Positions 25,651 through 34,148 of a stretch of 64,000 nucleotides of DNA are shown here, piece after piece; position 1 is the stretch's first letter, and the number at the start of each line of letters is the position of its first letter. The notes below the pieces were generated by a model. It searched no databases, was not told the DNA's origin, and saw only the letters and a program-made list of their open reading frames with translations. The position numbers were made by a program, and so were the translations under genes. Origin of the DNA: Paracoccus sp. TOH (GTDB taxonomy: Bacteria > Pseudomonadota > Alphaproteobacteria > Rhodobacterales > Rhodobacteraceae); assembly GCF_030388245.1 (NCBI RefSeq), contig NZ_CP098360.1:2085640-2149639 (forward strand). The letters are read 5' to 3'.

Positions 25651-26214
25651 TTGTCCGATGAGAAGACCAGCCCGACGCAGCCCACGCTCTGGCTGCTTGC
25701 GGTGCGCGACCGCCGCGACCGCGCGGCCTTCATGCAGCTCTTCGACCATTTCGGCCCAAGGCTGAAGGCCATGCTGATCCGGGGCGGCTTGCGCGATGGC
25801 AGCGCCGAGGATGTCGTCCAGGATGTCATGCTGACGGTCTGGCACAAGGCCGCGCAGTTCGACCCGCACCGCGCCGAGGCCAGTGCCTGGATCTATCGCA
25901 TCGCCCGCAACCGCCGCATTGACCTCGCCCGCCGCAAGCCGCCGCCCGAACCAGATCCGCTGGCGGATCCCGAAGGATCGGAGCCCGATGCGCCGCAGAT
26001 CCTTGCGCTTGGGCAGGAGGCAACACTTTTGCGCCGCGCGCTGGAGGCATTGTCGCCCGATCAGGCAAAAGTGCTGGAACAGGCCTATTTCGAGGATCTG
26101 CCGCACAGCCGCATCAGCGAGATGACCGGCCTTCCTCTGGGCACGATCAAATCCCGGATCCGGCTGGGGCTGGAACGACTGCGGCGCGACCTGAAAGATC
26201 TGAGGCAGCCATGA
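25651..26214 (+). CDS. rpoE: ECF sigma factor RpoE (singlet-oxygen response type)
   Basis: The sigma region 2 block (FMQLFDHFGPRLKAMLIRGG, EDVVQDVMLTVWHKAAQFD, SAWIYRIARNRRIDLARR) and region 4 block (LEQAYFEDLPHSRISEMTGLPLGTIKSRIRLGLERLR) are complete. TTG at 25651 is chosen for an AGGAG site about 9 nt upstream (187 residues); an in-frame ATG further up is possible. The stop overlaps a ChrR-type zinc anti-sigma gene by 4 bp. This pair and the divergent photolyase/cfa operon match the R. sphaeroides sigma-E singlet-oxygen module. Confidence 0.9.
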   Translation: MSDEKTSPTQPTLWLLAVRDRRDRAAFMQLFDHFGPRLKAMLIRGGLRDGSAEDVVQDVMLTVWHKAAQFDPHRAEASAWIYRIARNRRIDLARRKPPPEPDPLADPEGSEPDAPQILALGQEATLLRRALEALSPDQAKVLEQAYFEDLPHSRISEMTGLPLGTIKSRIRLGLERLRRDLKDLRQP

Positions 26215-26846
26215 CCGCGATCACGCATCACATTTCCGACCATCTGCTGGACGCCCATGTCACGGGCAACCTGCCGCATGCGTTTTCCGTCGTGATTGCT
26301 GCGCATCTGTCGCTTTGCGATACCTGCCGCGCCCGCGCGGAAGCCGCCGAGATGCTGGGCGGCGCGCTTCTCGACCGGGTGAGCCCGCGCGCCATGAGCC
26401 CAGGGGCAAAAGACCGGCTGCTGGCAGCGTTGGATGATACTCCGCCGCCCCCGGCCGCAATCACACGCTCGGGCATATTTCCCGCGCCGGTCATGCAGGC
26501 GCTGGACGGCCAACCACCGAAATGGCGGATGCTGGGCGGCGGCATCCGTCAGCAGATCCTCTCGGCGGATCGGGAGGGCTCGCTTCGCCTCCTCTATATC
26601 CCGGCAGGCAGGGCGGTTCCCGAGCACAGCCATGGCGGGCTGGAGTTGACGCTTGTCTTGCAGGGCAGCTTCTCGGACAGCGAAGGGCGTTTTGGCGTCG
26701 GCGATGTCGAAACCGCCGGCGATGAGGTCGATCATCAGCCCGTGGCCGGGATGGAGGGCCCCTGCATCTGTCTGGCCGCAACCGATGCGCCTTTGCGGTT
26801 CCGCGCGATGATCCCGCGCCTGCTGCAACCCCTGTTCCGGATCTGA
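26211..26846 (+). CDS. chrR: ChrR-type zinc anti-sigma factor with cupin domain
   Basis: The 211-residue protein has the N-terminal zinc anti-sigma motif: His6 and His32-x3-Cys36-x2-Cys39 (ITHHISDHLL, AAHLSLCDTCRARAE). The C-terminal cupin retains metal ligands in PEHSHGGLELTLVLQGSF and DEVDHQP. In R. sphaeroides ChrR binds RpoE and releases it on singlet oxygen. The ATG overlaps the rpoE stop (ATGA). Five bases after its stop an SDR gene begins on the same strand. Confidence 0.92.
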   Translation: MTAITHHISDHLLDAHVTGNLPHAFSVVIAAHLSLCDTCRARAEAAEMLGGALLDRVSPRAMSPGAKDRLLAALDDTPPPPAAITRSGIFPAPVMQALDGQPPKWRMLGGGIRQQILSADREGSLRLLYIPAGRAVPEHSHGGLELTLVLQGSFSDSEGRFGVGDVETAGDEVDHQPVAGMEGPCICLAATDAPLRFRAMIPRLLQPLFRI

Positions 26847-26850
26847 GCCG

Positions 26851-27600
26851 ATGGGGCTCGGCGGCAAAAGCATCTGGATCATCGGGGCAAGCGAAGGGAT
26901 CGGCGCGGCCCTCGCCCGCGCCTTAGCGCAAGATGGCGCAACGCTGATCCTGTCGGCGCGCAACGCGAACGCGCTTGAAGCGCTGGCCGCAGACTGCGGC
27001 GGGGCGCAGGTTCTGCCTTTGGACCTTGCGATGCCCGGCGGGCTTGCGGCGGCCTGTGAAGGGATCGCCGCGGGTAGTCTCGATGCGGTGATCTGCACTG
27101 CGGCGCTTTACGATCCCGGTCTGGTTGCCGACCTCGACCCCGGGGCGACAGCGCGGCTGGTGGCGGTGAACCTTCTTGGCAGCTTTGATGTCGCGCGCCT
27201 GACCCCACCGCTGATCCACGATGGCGGCCAGCTCGTGCTGTTCGGATCTGTCGCAGGCTATCTGGGATTGCCAGGAGGCCAGCCCTACAGCGCGACCAAG
27301 GCGGCGGTGAACAACCTGGCCGAGACCCTGCGGGCCGAGCTGGCCCCCCGCGTCGATGTGCGGCTGGTCTGCCCCGGTTTCGTCAGCACGAGGCTCACGG
27401 ACAAGAACGCCTTCACGATGCCCGCGATCATCACCCCCGAGGTTGCGGCGCAGGCCGTGATCCGAGGGTTGCAGACCCGAGCCTTCGAGCTGCACTTCCC
27501 AAAGCGCTTTACGCTTGCGATGAAAATCCTGCGGCTGCTGCCTTATGCACTCTCGTTGCGCCTGACCGCGCGCCTTGCGGTCAGGAAACTCGACCGCTGA
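26851..27600 (+). CDS. Short-chain dehydrogenase/reductase
   Basis: The 249-residue protein has the SDR cofactor motif GASEGIGAALARALA near the start, the active-site YSATKAAV with serine in FGSVAGYLG, and the PGFVSTRLT block. It is 4 nt downstream of chrR and therefore in the rpoE operon. An SDR is part of the RpoE regulon in R. sphaeroides, but its substrate is unknown to me. The 3' end overlaps the convergent DUF2177 gene by 20 bp. Confidence 0.9.
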   Translation: MGLGGKSIWIIGASEGIGAALARALAQDGATLILSARNANALEALAADCGGAQVLPLDLAMPGGLAAACEGIAAGSLDAVICTAALYDPGLVADLDPGATARLVAVNLLGSFDVARLTPPLIHDGGQLVLFGSVAGYLGLPGGQPYSATKAAVNNLAETLRAELAPRVDVRLVCPGFVSTRLTDKNAFTMPAIITPEVAAQAVIRGLQTRAFELHFPKRFTLAMKILRLLPYALSLRLTARLAVRKLDR

Positions 27601-27985
27601 GCGCCGCCACCCCCGCCCAGGCGGCAAAGCCGGTCAGGAAGGTGCCCCAAAGCCCGTCCACCACCACCTGTTGCCAGGACCAGTCGGCCAGCGTGGCGTA
27701 ATTCGTCATCTCATAGGTGCCATAGCACATCGCGCCAAGGAGCGCCCCGAACAAGAGCGCCTGCATCGGCGCCCCCGCCTTCAACGCGGGCCAGGAGACG
27801 AACAGCAAAAGCCCGGCGACATAGAACAAGTAGAACACCGCCGCCGGTCCCAGCCGCAAGGGCGAGGCGAACAGATGCCCGACATGCGGCTCGAACACCG
27901 GGCGCACGATGTAGCGGATGCCCAGCATATCGAGCCCCAGGAAGACTGTCGCCGTGACTGTGTAGAGCAAAACCACATTCAGCAT
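27581..27985 (-). CDS. DUF2177 family membrane protein
   Basis: The 134-residue protein is hydrophobic with about four membrane segments (MLNVVLLYTVTATVFLGLDMLGIRYI, VFYLFYVAGLLLFVSW, ALLFGALLGAMCYGTYEMTNYATL, WGTFLTGFAAWAG). The GTYEMTNYATL block is typical of DUF2177. Start at 27985 is supported by an AAGG site. Its convergent overlap with the SDR gene is unusual but short. Related genes often accompany cfa and photolyase clusters. Confidence 0.82.
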   Translation of the reverse strand: MLNVVLLYTVTATVFLGLDMLGIRYIVRPVFEPHVGHLFASPLRLGPAAVFYLFYVAGLLLFVSWPALKAGAPMQALLFGALLGAMCYGTYEMTNYATLADWSWQQVVVDGLWGTFLTGFAAWAGVAALSGRVS

Positions 27986-28807
27986 GGGGAACCTTTCATG
28001 TTGCGGCTCCATCGCGCGCGGCAGGGCGCAGATGCGCAGCTTCGCGTCGGCGGGACTTTGGGTGTTTCTGTGTGTCGGATTCTTGTCTTTGTTATCCTAT
28101 ACGCCTGAACCCGCGCGCCGGATCAGTCTGGCGTGAACAAACTCTGGCAAGGCCATAGGATGTGCCACCTCGGTGCATCTTCGCCTGTGACAACCACTGC
28201 GGCAAGGTGATCAGAACCAGCAGAACGCCGGCCACCAGGACCGACAGGGAAAGCGGCGCGCCGAACAGAAGAAGAAAGACCGTTGGTGCGAGATCAACAA
28301 CCTGGCCCACTACTGTTGCGCCCACCACCGCCAGCCTGCGACAGGGCGACTGGAGGAATGGTCGCATGCCCGCCCTGTCAACATGCCTGTTACGGCCGTT
28401 GCCAGCACCATAGAACCGCTGATCGTCATGGTAGCAGCCGATCAGGGTTAGCCTGCCTTCCTGTTTTTGCAGTGCGCGAACAAATGGATCGAGAAAGTGT
28501 GGTCACTATCCTCGAGGGCGCGGCATCAGGCAGTGTCGAGCCCGAGGCGATCTGGCCGTCCAGCTGCAATCTGCCACCGAAAGTCCGCATATATGTTGAT
28601 TTCATCGCCTCTCAACTGGCGATGGCACCTGCTGGAGAGTGATCAGAAGTGTTCCACAGACCTGCCATCTTGGCCGTGACTTCGCTGCGTAGCCAGTCGA
28701 ATGTCGGCTTACGGGAATGCGGCCATGCAGCATCGGCAGGGGCCGACCGGCGGCTATGGGCCGAGTTTGTCTCCTCGCTAACCCTGCGCCCCACGTGTCC
28801 CCCCCTT
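27986..28807. other. Gene-poor region with possible remnants
   Basis: About 820 bp without a convincing complete gene. A minus-strand frame at 28092-28367 has two hydrophobic stretches but no family match and no good ribosome-binding site. A LysR-like C-terminal fragment lies at 28540-28642. The rest holds nothing recognisable. Confidence 0.55.
28540..28642 (+). pseudogene. C-terminal remnant of a LysR-type regulator
   Basis: The plus frame reads EAIWPSSCNLPPKVRIYV followed by DFIASQLAM and a stop soon after. This resembles the very end of LysR-family regulators, where a WPSSRYLPPKVRVFIDFL-like tail is common. Nothing upstream in the frame matches the DNA-binding domain, so this would be a short leftover. 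Confidence 0.35.
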
Positions 28808-29683
28808 TTACGCGCTTAGCCTTGCGTCGCGCATGTCGCGGCCGGGTGGGGTGCCGAAGAGGCGGGCGTAATCGCGGGTGAATTGCGGCACGCTTTCATA
28901 GCCGACCGCATGCGCAGCGTGGGCAATCGCGGCGCCTTGGGTCAGCATCAGGCGCCGCGCCTCGATCAGGCGCAGCTGCTTCTGGAACTGCAGTGGCGAC
29001 AGCGTGGTGATGGCGCGGAAATGCTGATGGAAGGAGGATTCGCTCATCCTTGCCACCTCGGCCAGATCGGCGATGCGCAGGGCAGAGGCAAAATTCTGGC
29101 GGATCTGCGCCACGGCGCGGGCGATGCGATCAGCGTGGCTGTCTGCTGCGCCCAGCCCCCGGATCGCGGCTCCGTGGCGTCCGGTCAACATCCAGTAATG
29201 CAGCTCTCGCAGCAATCCCTCTGCCAGAACCGGCTGCGCGGCGGGACGGTCCAAGAGCCGCATCAGCCGCAGCGCCGCGTCGGTCACATCGGGATCGGCG
29301 GGCTGGATGCGGACCGGCGCTGTATCGACAGCGCCCAGATCAGCCTCGGCAGACAGGGCGCGCAGCACCGCCGCATCCAGTTCCAGCGCCAGCGCGTAAT
29401 AGGGCGCGGCGGGGCTGGCCTCGGTGATCTGGCTGATCGTCGGCACATCGGCGGTAATCACCAAAGCCTCGCCCGCGCCATAGTCGAAACTGCTGGTGCC
29501 CATGGTCACCCGCTTGCGGCCTTGCAGGCAGATGGCGATCAGCGGTTTTTGCACCGCCACCTGCAACTCGCCGGGCTGCAACTGCCTTACCACACCCAGC
29601 CCCGGAAACGGCGTCGGCGCATAGCCGAAACGGTCGGCATAAAGATCCGCATGACGGCGGACATGATCGAGCAGGCTGTTCAT
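28808..29683 (-). CDS. AraC-family transcriptional regulator
   Basis: The 291-residue protein has an AraC N-terminal cupin-like domain (LQPGELQVAVQKPLIAICLQGRKRV, SFDYGAGEALVITADVP) and a C-terminal pair of helix-turn-helix units (LRIADLAEVARMSESSFHQHFRAITTLSPLQFQKQLRL, AIAHAAHAVGYESVPQFTRDYARLFG). It is divergent from an SDR gene with 170 bp between starts, a common arrangement in which the regulator controls the oxidoreductase. The effector is unknown. Confidence 0.92.
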   Translation of the reverse strand: MNSLLDHVRRHADLYADRFGYAPTPFPGLGVVRQLQPGELQVAVQKPLIAICLQGRKRVTMGTSSFDYGAGEALVITADVPTISQITEASPAAPYYALALELDAAVLRALSAEADLGAVDTAPVRIQPADPDVTDAALRLMRLLDRPAAQPVLAEGLLRELHYWMLTGRHGAAIRGLGAADSHADRIARAVAQIRQNFASALRIADLAEVARMSESSFHQHFRAITTLSPLQFQKQLRLIEARRLMLTQGAAIAHAAHAVGYESVPQFTRDYARLFGTPPGRDMRDARLSA

Positions 29684-29852
29684 AAGCTGATCCGACAGGT
29701 TTAGCTTGCTCTATCAGGCAAGAATCAGGGCTGAAACGCAAGCCAATCCGCCGGATTTCGCAGGAATGGGCAAGAACGCGCGAGGAACGGGCAACATCTG
29801 CCCTGCCCTTTGCCCCATCTTCCTGTCATCCGCTCAAGATAAGGAACATGAT

Positions 29853-30608
29853 ATGAGCAAGATCGCTTTGGTCACCGGCGCCAACCGTGGGCTTGGCCGC
29901 AATACGGCACTGTCCATCGCCCGTCGTGGTGGCGATGTCGTCGTCGCCTATCGCGGCAATGCCGAACAGGCGGGCGAGGTCGTGGCCGAGATCAACGCCC
30001 TGGGTCAAAAGGCCGTGGCGCTGCAACTTGATATGGCACAGTTCGAGGATTTCCCGCGCTTTGCCGAAGCCCTGCGCGCCAGTCTGCGCGATATCTGGGG
30101 CCGCGACAGCTTTGACCATCTGGTGAACAACGCCGGGCATGGCGAATTCACCCCCTTTGCCCTGACCACTCCGGCGGAGTTAGACGGGCTGTTCGACGTG
30201 CATGTCAAAGGCGTCTATTTCCTGACCCAGACCCTGCTGCCGCTGATCGCCGATGGCGGGCGGATCGTGAATTTCTCGACCGGGCTGACGCGGTTCTCGG
30301 CCGCCGGTTTTTCGGCCTATGCCGCCGCCAAGGGCGCGGTCGAGGTGCTGACCCGCTATCTGGCGCAGGAACTGGGCCCGCGCGGCATCACGGTGAACGC
30401 GGTGGCCCCCGGTGCCATTGAGACCGATTTCGGCGGTGGCGTGGTGCGCGACAACCCGGATATGAACGCAAGATATGCCGGGCTGACGGCACTGGGCCGC
30501 GTTGGCCTGCCCGACGATATCGGTCCGATGGTGGCCAGCCTGCTGTCCGACGACAACCGCTGGGTGACCGGCCAGCGGATCGAGGTCTCGGGCGGGCAGG
30601 CGATTTGA
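29853..30608 (+). CDS. SDR family oxidoreductase
   Basis: The 251-residue protein has GANRGLGRNTALSIARRGG (cofactor binding), NNAGHGEFTPF, the active-site YAAAKGAVEVLTRYLAQELGPRGITVNAVAPGAIETDF, and the C-terminal DDNRWVTGQRIEVSGGQAI typical of classical SDRs. The ATG at 29853 has an AAGGAAC site; the frame upstream to 29706 has none. It is divergent from an AraC regulator that probably controls it. Confidence 0.93.
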   Translation: MSKIALVTGANRGLGRNTALSIARRGGDVVVAYRGNAEQAGEVVAEINALGQKAVALQLDMAQFEDFPRFAEALRASLRDIWGRDSFDHLVNNAGHGEFTPFALTTPAELDGLFDVHVKGVYFLTQTLLPLIADGGRIVNFSTGLTRFSAAGFSAYAAAKGAVEVLTRYLAQELGPRGITVNAVAPGAIETDFGGGVVRDNPDMNARYAGLTALGRVGLPDDIGPMVASLLSDDNRWVTGQRIEVSGGQAI

Positions 30609-30664
30609 TCCCTGGCGCATGTCAGGCTCGCGCGGGCAGGCTTGCCGGCCTGCCCTTTCGTGCC

Positions 30665-31363
30665 TTAGCCAGCCTTTTTCATCCCCAGCAGCTGCACGTC
30701 CAGAGCGCAGCTGTAGATGTGATGCATGGCATCGACACGGCCCGGGATCAGGGGGATATCCTCGCGGATCCAGTTCCACGGGTATTTCGCCAGCACTCGC
30801 TCAAACCGGTCTGATGCCGTCGCGGACCAGAATGCCGCCAGCCCGCCCGGGGTCAGCGCCCTTGCCACGACAGCGATACCTTGCGCCTGATACAGATCCT
30901 CGTTTCCGGGGCGGACGACAAAATCCGGGCCGTTGTCGGTGTCCAGCAGGATCAGGTCATACTGCCCCTGCGACGCGGCCAGATGATCGCGCACATCGCC
31001 GATCACCACCTTGCTGCGCGGATCGTCCAGCGGGCTTTGCGCCAGATGCGCCAGCGGGCCACGGTTCCACGCGACCACCTCGGGGATGATTTCGCAAACC
31101 GTGACCTGCGTATCCGGCGCGGCCAGATCCAGAGCCGCGCGCAGGCTGTAGCCCAGACCAAGCCCGCCGATCAGCACGCGTTTCGCCCGGAAATCCAGGC
31201 ACCGCATCGTCCGCAGCGCCAGTTGGTCTTCGGATTGGTGGTTGAGGTTCGACATCAGCTCGATGCCGTTATAGCGGATTTCAAAGATATTGCCGCGCTG
31301 TCGCAGCATGATGTCATCGCCCGACGCGGTGCGCGCGCGGGCCAGAGTGTTCCACAATGTCAT
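30665..31363 (-). CDS. Spermidine synthase-like methyltransferase-fold protein
   Basis: The 232-residue protein resembles the spermidine synthase family without the N-terminal tetramerisation part: VLIGGLGLGYSLRAALDLA (cofactor loop), VTVCEIIPEVVAWNRG, KVVIGDVRDHLAASQGQYDLILLDTDNGP. Such short SpeE-like proteins are common and their substrates are often unknown. It stands alone, convergent with the SDR gene. Confidence 0.78.
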   Translation of the reverse strand: MTLWNTLARARTASGDDIMLRQRGNIFEIRYNGIELMSNLNHQSEDQLALRTMRCLDFRAKRVLIGGLGLGYSLRAALDLAAPDTQVTVCEIIPEVVAWNRGPLAHLAQSPLDDPRSKVVIGDVRDHLAASQGQYDLILLDTDNGPDFVVRPGNEDLYQAQGIAVVARALTPGGLAAFWSATASDRFERVLAKYPWNWIREDIPLIPGRVDAMHHIYSCALDVQLLGMKKAG

Positions 31364-31640
31364 GTCAGTCCCACAGATATCGCGCCGCAGCCCAAGGGGC
31401 GCGGCAAAGGATCGGTGATGCGTCAGGGTTGCCGGTCGTCAGCGACCAGACAACCCGGGGACATTTCGGGCTCTGGTCCCGATCAGAAGGGGAAAGAGGG
31501 CTGATGGATTGAACACGTCGGCTCCTGCCAGATCACGCCGGAAAGGCCGCAAAATCAGCCAGCAGCCACTACTATGGCCCCGGTGATCGCGGCTTGCAAG
31601 GCGACGGGCAGTTAATAACCGGCGGGTCCTCAAGACGTCC

Positions 31641-31919
31641 TCACCGCATCGCGAGATATTCTGCGGAGACATATCCCGAGACCCCGGGCCGGTCGGCGAG
31701 CGCGACCTTGCACCAGAGCTTGCCGTTGGTCGTCACGCAGTTCTGGCGGATGAGGCGCGTGCCGTCGGGCAGGCCGATGATGATCTTGTGGTTGAGGCCG
31801 GGGCCTTCGCGCAGTTTCAGCAGGTCGTTTGGCCCGGCCCCCTTGACCACCGCGCCGGAACCGACCGTGCATCCGGCGGCGATCATGAGGACGAGAAGGG
31901 CGGCAAGATGAGTGCGCAT
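31641..31919 (-). CDS. Lipoprotein with bacterial SH3 domain
   Basis: The 92-residue product has a lipobox (LMIAAGC) ending a short signal peptide, then one SH3-type domain: LLKLREGPGLNHKIIIGLPDGTRL, CVTTNGKLWCKV, GVSGYVSAEYL. It should be membrane-anchored and may bind cell wall. An AGGA site precedes the ATG. Confidence 0.85.
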   Translation of the reverse strand: MRTHLAALLVLMIAAGCTVGSGAVVKGAGPNDLLKLREGPGLNHKIIIGLPDGTRLIRQNCVTTNGKLWCKVALADRPGVSGYVSAEYLAMR

Positions 31920-32042
31920 GATCGGTCCTGATTGATTTTGGCATCGGTGGCAGCTTGGCCAAGCCCGGTCTTTGATGGCCGGACTACTTATCCGCAGATG
32001 GCGCGGTCAGGTCCAGTCATTGCATGAGGCGCTTTGGCGCAC

Positions 32043-32210
32043 TCAGGTGTCAGATTTCTCTGAAGCATCCAGTCCGAGTTCAATCAACTGGCGGATTGCT
32101 TCGCTTTCAGACCCAATCCGCTTCTCGAAACGAAAGTCGGCGATCCGCTGAGCTTGCTCTTCGCTGAGGCCGATGAGCTTCTTGACGGGGTAGATAGATG
32201 GTTTGGACAT
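32043..32210 (-). CDS. Small RHH-like protein
   Basis: The 55-residue product (MSKPSIYPVKKLIGL..., ADFRFEKRIGSESEAIRQLIELGL) looks like a ribbon-helix-helix DNA-binding protein: a strand followed by two helices, with the SESEAIRQLIELGL pattern usual for such proteins. There is no Shine-Dalgarno before the ATG, and the predicted -10 (32219-32224) puts the start of transcription within a few bases of the ATG, so the mRNA may be leaderless. It is divergent from the 32340-36735 gene block and may repress it. Confidence 0.6.
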   Translation of the reverse strand: MSKPSIYPVKKLIGLSEEQAQRIADFRFEKRIGSESEAIRQLIELGLDASEKSDT

Positions 32211-32218
32211 AATTCGTC

Positions 32219-32268
32219 GTATAAAGCATAGTCGATACATTGACAATGCCACTTATAAGTTATATATC
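32219..32268. promoter_or_regulatory. Overlapping divergent promoters for the RHH gene and the accessory block
   Basis: Plus strand: TTGACA (32240-32245), 17 bp, TATATC (32263-32268), reading into the gene at 32340. Minus strand: TTGTCA (complement of 32241-32246), 16 bp, TTATAC (complement of 32219-32224), reading into the small gene at 32210. Both -35 boxes sit on the same near-palindrome CATTGACAATG, so the two promoters should compete. Confidence 0.5.
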
Positions 32269-32339
32269 TTATATCAGGCCAAGGAGAGGCGGCAACCTCC
32301 CCCCGGCCCTAATCAGGTCAACCTTGTTGGAGATCGACC

Positions 32340-32927
32340 ATGACTGTTTTTCAATCTATTCATTCTGCTGGCGTTCTGGAAGCCTTTGCCCCGGGTTTCA
32401 CGCATACATCTGTGACGCGGCGCTTTGGGGTGATGCAGCGGGCGCTCGGGGCGTGGATCGAGGCCGAGCGGGATCTGGAGCATTCCGGCAGCTGGGATCC
32501 GGCCTGTGACCACTGGCTGCACGATGCCGAAGCCGCGCGGGCGGCGGTCGGGGCGGCACTAGATGCGCTGTGCGATACCCCTGCCGAACGGCTGGAGGAC
32601 CGGCCGCTGTTGCGGATTGCGCGCATCACCCGGGCGTTGGCGCTCAGCGAGGATGGCGCGGAATTCGCGCAGCTTTATGCGCGTGTGGCGGCACCCGGGG
32701 CACTGCTGCGCTGCCCGGGACGGCATCTGCTGGCGCTGCGGGTCAACCTGATGCTGGCCGAGGCGCGACGCGCGCTGGCGCAGCTCGCCGCCCTGCCCGA
32801 CCATGCGCTGGTGATCGACGGCAATTGCGTCGAGATTATGCCCGAGGATGTTCCTGCCGCCGATGCTGTTATGGCGATGGCTTCCGACGCGTATCCGCAA
32901 ACGATGCAGGCCGCGCCCGGCGTGTAG
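32340..32927 (+). CDS. Hypothetical protein, first gene of accessory block
   Basis: The 195-residue, Ala-rich, mostly helical protein has no recognised domain. It has a GGAG site 7 nt before the ATG and starts with a region containing FTHTSVTRRFGVMQRALGAW. It lies 211 bp upstream of a zinc/GIY-YIG-like protein in a same-strand block that also holds an AAA+ protease-like protein and a small protein, so it probably belongs to the same system. Confidence 0.65.
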   Translation: MTVFQSIHSAGVLEAFAPGFTHTSVTRRFGVMQRALGAWIEAERDLEHSGSWDPACDHWLHDAEAARAAVGAALDALCDTPAERLEDRPLLRIARITRALALSEDGAEFAQLYARVAAPGALLRCPGRHLLALRVNLMLAEARRALAQLAALPDHALVIDGNCVEIMPEDVPAADAVMAMASDAYPQTMQAAPGV

Positions 32928-33138
32928 CGCCCGACCTGCGGCATCCTGAACACGCGCGGCCCGGACAAGAGTTCGGCCCGCCAGGTTCTGCTCTGCACAG
33001 CAATGACGCGGCGGATTCTCCGCGCACTGCCTTGATGCGCACCGCGCCGCCACACTGCCACCCTTCCCAGGTTCCCCGCCCGGACGCGATCTCCGCAGTC
33101 CCGCGCCCCACGCACCCCGCCTCACGGGAGAATCCCTC

Positions 33139-34068
33139 ATGCCCTCGCTCAACAACACGCCCGTCTTCCCCGGCCCAGTCCATGCGCATTGGCGCGAGAT
33201 GGCGGCGGCCAAGGGCTTCGACCTCATCGCCCGCATCAACGACCGCTACCATCTGCAGCTGCGCTGCCGGACCTGCGGCGGCGGCGTCACCGCCAAACTG
33301 TTCACACTGATGCGCCACCAGCCGCTCTGCCCGCATTGCCTGGCCGCGCGGCGCCACGCTCTGGCTGCGGCGGCGGGCGTCACCTTCCTCGGCGCGGATC
33401 CGGATCGGCGCGGCTATTGCCGGTTCCGCGCACCCTGCGGCCATGTTCTGGCGCGCCAGTTCGAGCTGATCGAACGGGTCGCCAAGGGCCAGACGGGGCT
33501 GCGCTGCGAGACCTGCCATGCCGAACGCGAAGCCGCCGAGGCGCGGCGCTTTGGCTGGGAGCGGCTCGGTCATTGCCCCTCGGGGCGGCCAAACTACCGG
33601 CTTTATCGTCACATTTGCGGGCATGTGCAGCGGATTGCCCAGGCCAATATGCTCTGGGGCCAATGCGATTGCGCAGGATGCGGGCGGGGGTGGAACGCCA
33701 AACCGAGCTTTCTCTATCTGTTCCGCATCTTCCTGCCCGCGGGCGCTGACCGACCGGCGCGGCATTACCTGAAGCTCGGCTACAGCGCCCATCCGGTCAA
33801 ACGCCACCGCCATCAGCTGGGCCTGCCGCGCGACGCGCAGGTCGAGGTGCTGCGCGTGCTGGCCATGGCGTCGGGTCATCTCGCCTGCACGGCGGAACAG
33901 GCCGCGCATCGCCGCCTGACCCGCGCCCACCCCGAGGCAGTCGTGCCCGCCACCGAACTCGCTGGCGCAATGAACGTCGTGCGAGAGATCTATCGCCCGA
34001 TTCTGCGGCCAATCATCGAGGCCGAACTCGACCGCATCGCGGCAGAGGTAGACGCAGAGGCAGGCTGA
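33139..34068 (+). CDS. Zinc-ribbon protein with GIY-YIG-like C-terminal domain
   Basis: The 309-residue protein has an N-terminal array of zinc-binding pairs: CRTC (43-46), CPHC (64-67), CGH (100-102), CETC (123-126), CGH (160-162) and CDCAGC (176-181). The C-terminal part, FLYLFRIFL (191-199) then YLKLGYSAHPVKRHRHQLG (210-228) and AEQAAHRRL (252-260), follows the strand-strand-helix pattern of GIY-YIG nucleases, with Tyr, Arg and Glu in plausible active-site places. A DNA-binding nuclease is a reasonable inference, not a demonstrated function. GGGAG precedes the ATG. Confidence 0.6.
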   Translation: MPSLNNTPVFPGPVHAHWREMAAAKGFDLIARINDRYHLQLRCRTCGGGVTAKLFTLMRHQPLCPHCLAARRHALAAAAGVTFLGADPDRRGYCRFRAPCGHVLARQFELIERVAKGQTGLRCETCHAEREAAEARRFGWERLGHCPSGRPNYRLYRHICGHVQRIAQANMLWGQCDCAGCGRGWNAKPSFLYLFRIFLPAGADRPARHYLKLGYSAHPVKRHRHQLGLPRDAQVEVLRVLAMASGHLACTAEQAAHRRLTRAHPEAVVPATELAGAMNVVREIYRPILRPIIEAELDRIAAEVDAEAG

Positions 34069-34148
34069 CACAAATCGCTCCCTTCAGATCATCCCTCCGC
34101 GCCGCCACCCTGCGGCGCGGCCCGTCCTCTCATGCTCTGGAATCGCCC

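Noticed and set aside
28092..28367. 91-residue minus-strand frame with two hydrophobic stretches
   Set aside because: The hydrophobic part could be a small membrane protein, but the C-terminal third is low-quality sequence, there is no good ribosome-binding site, and no family is recognised.
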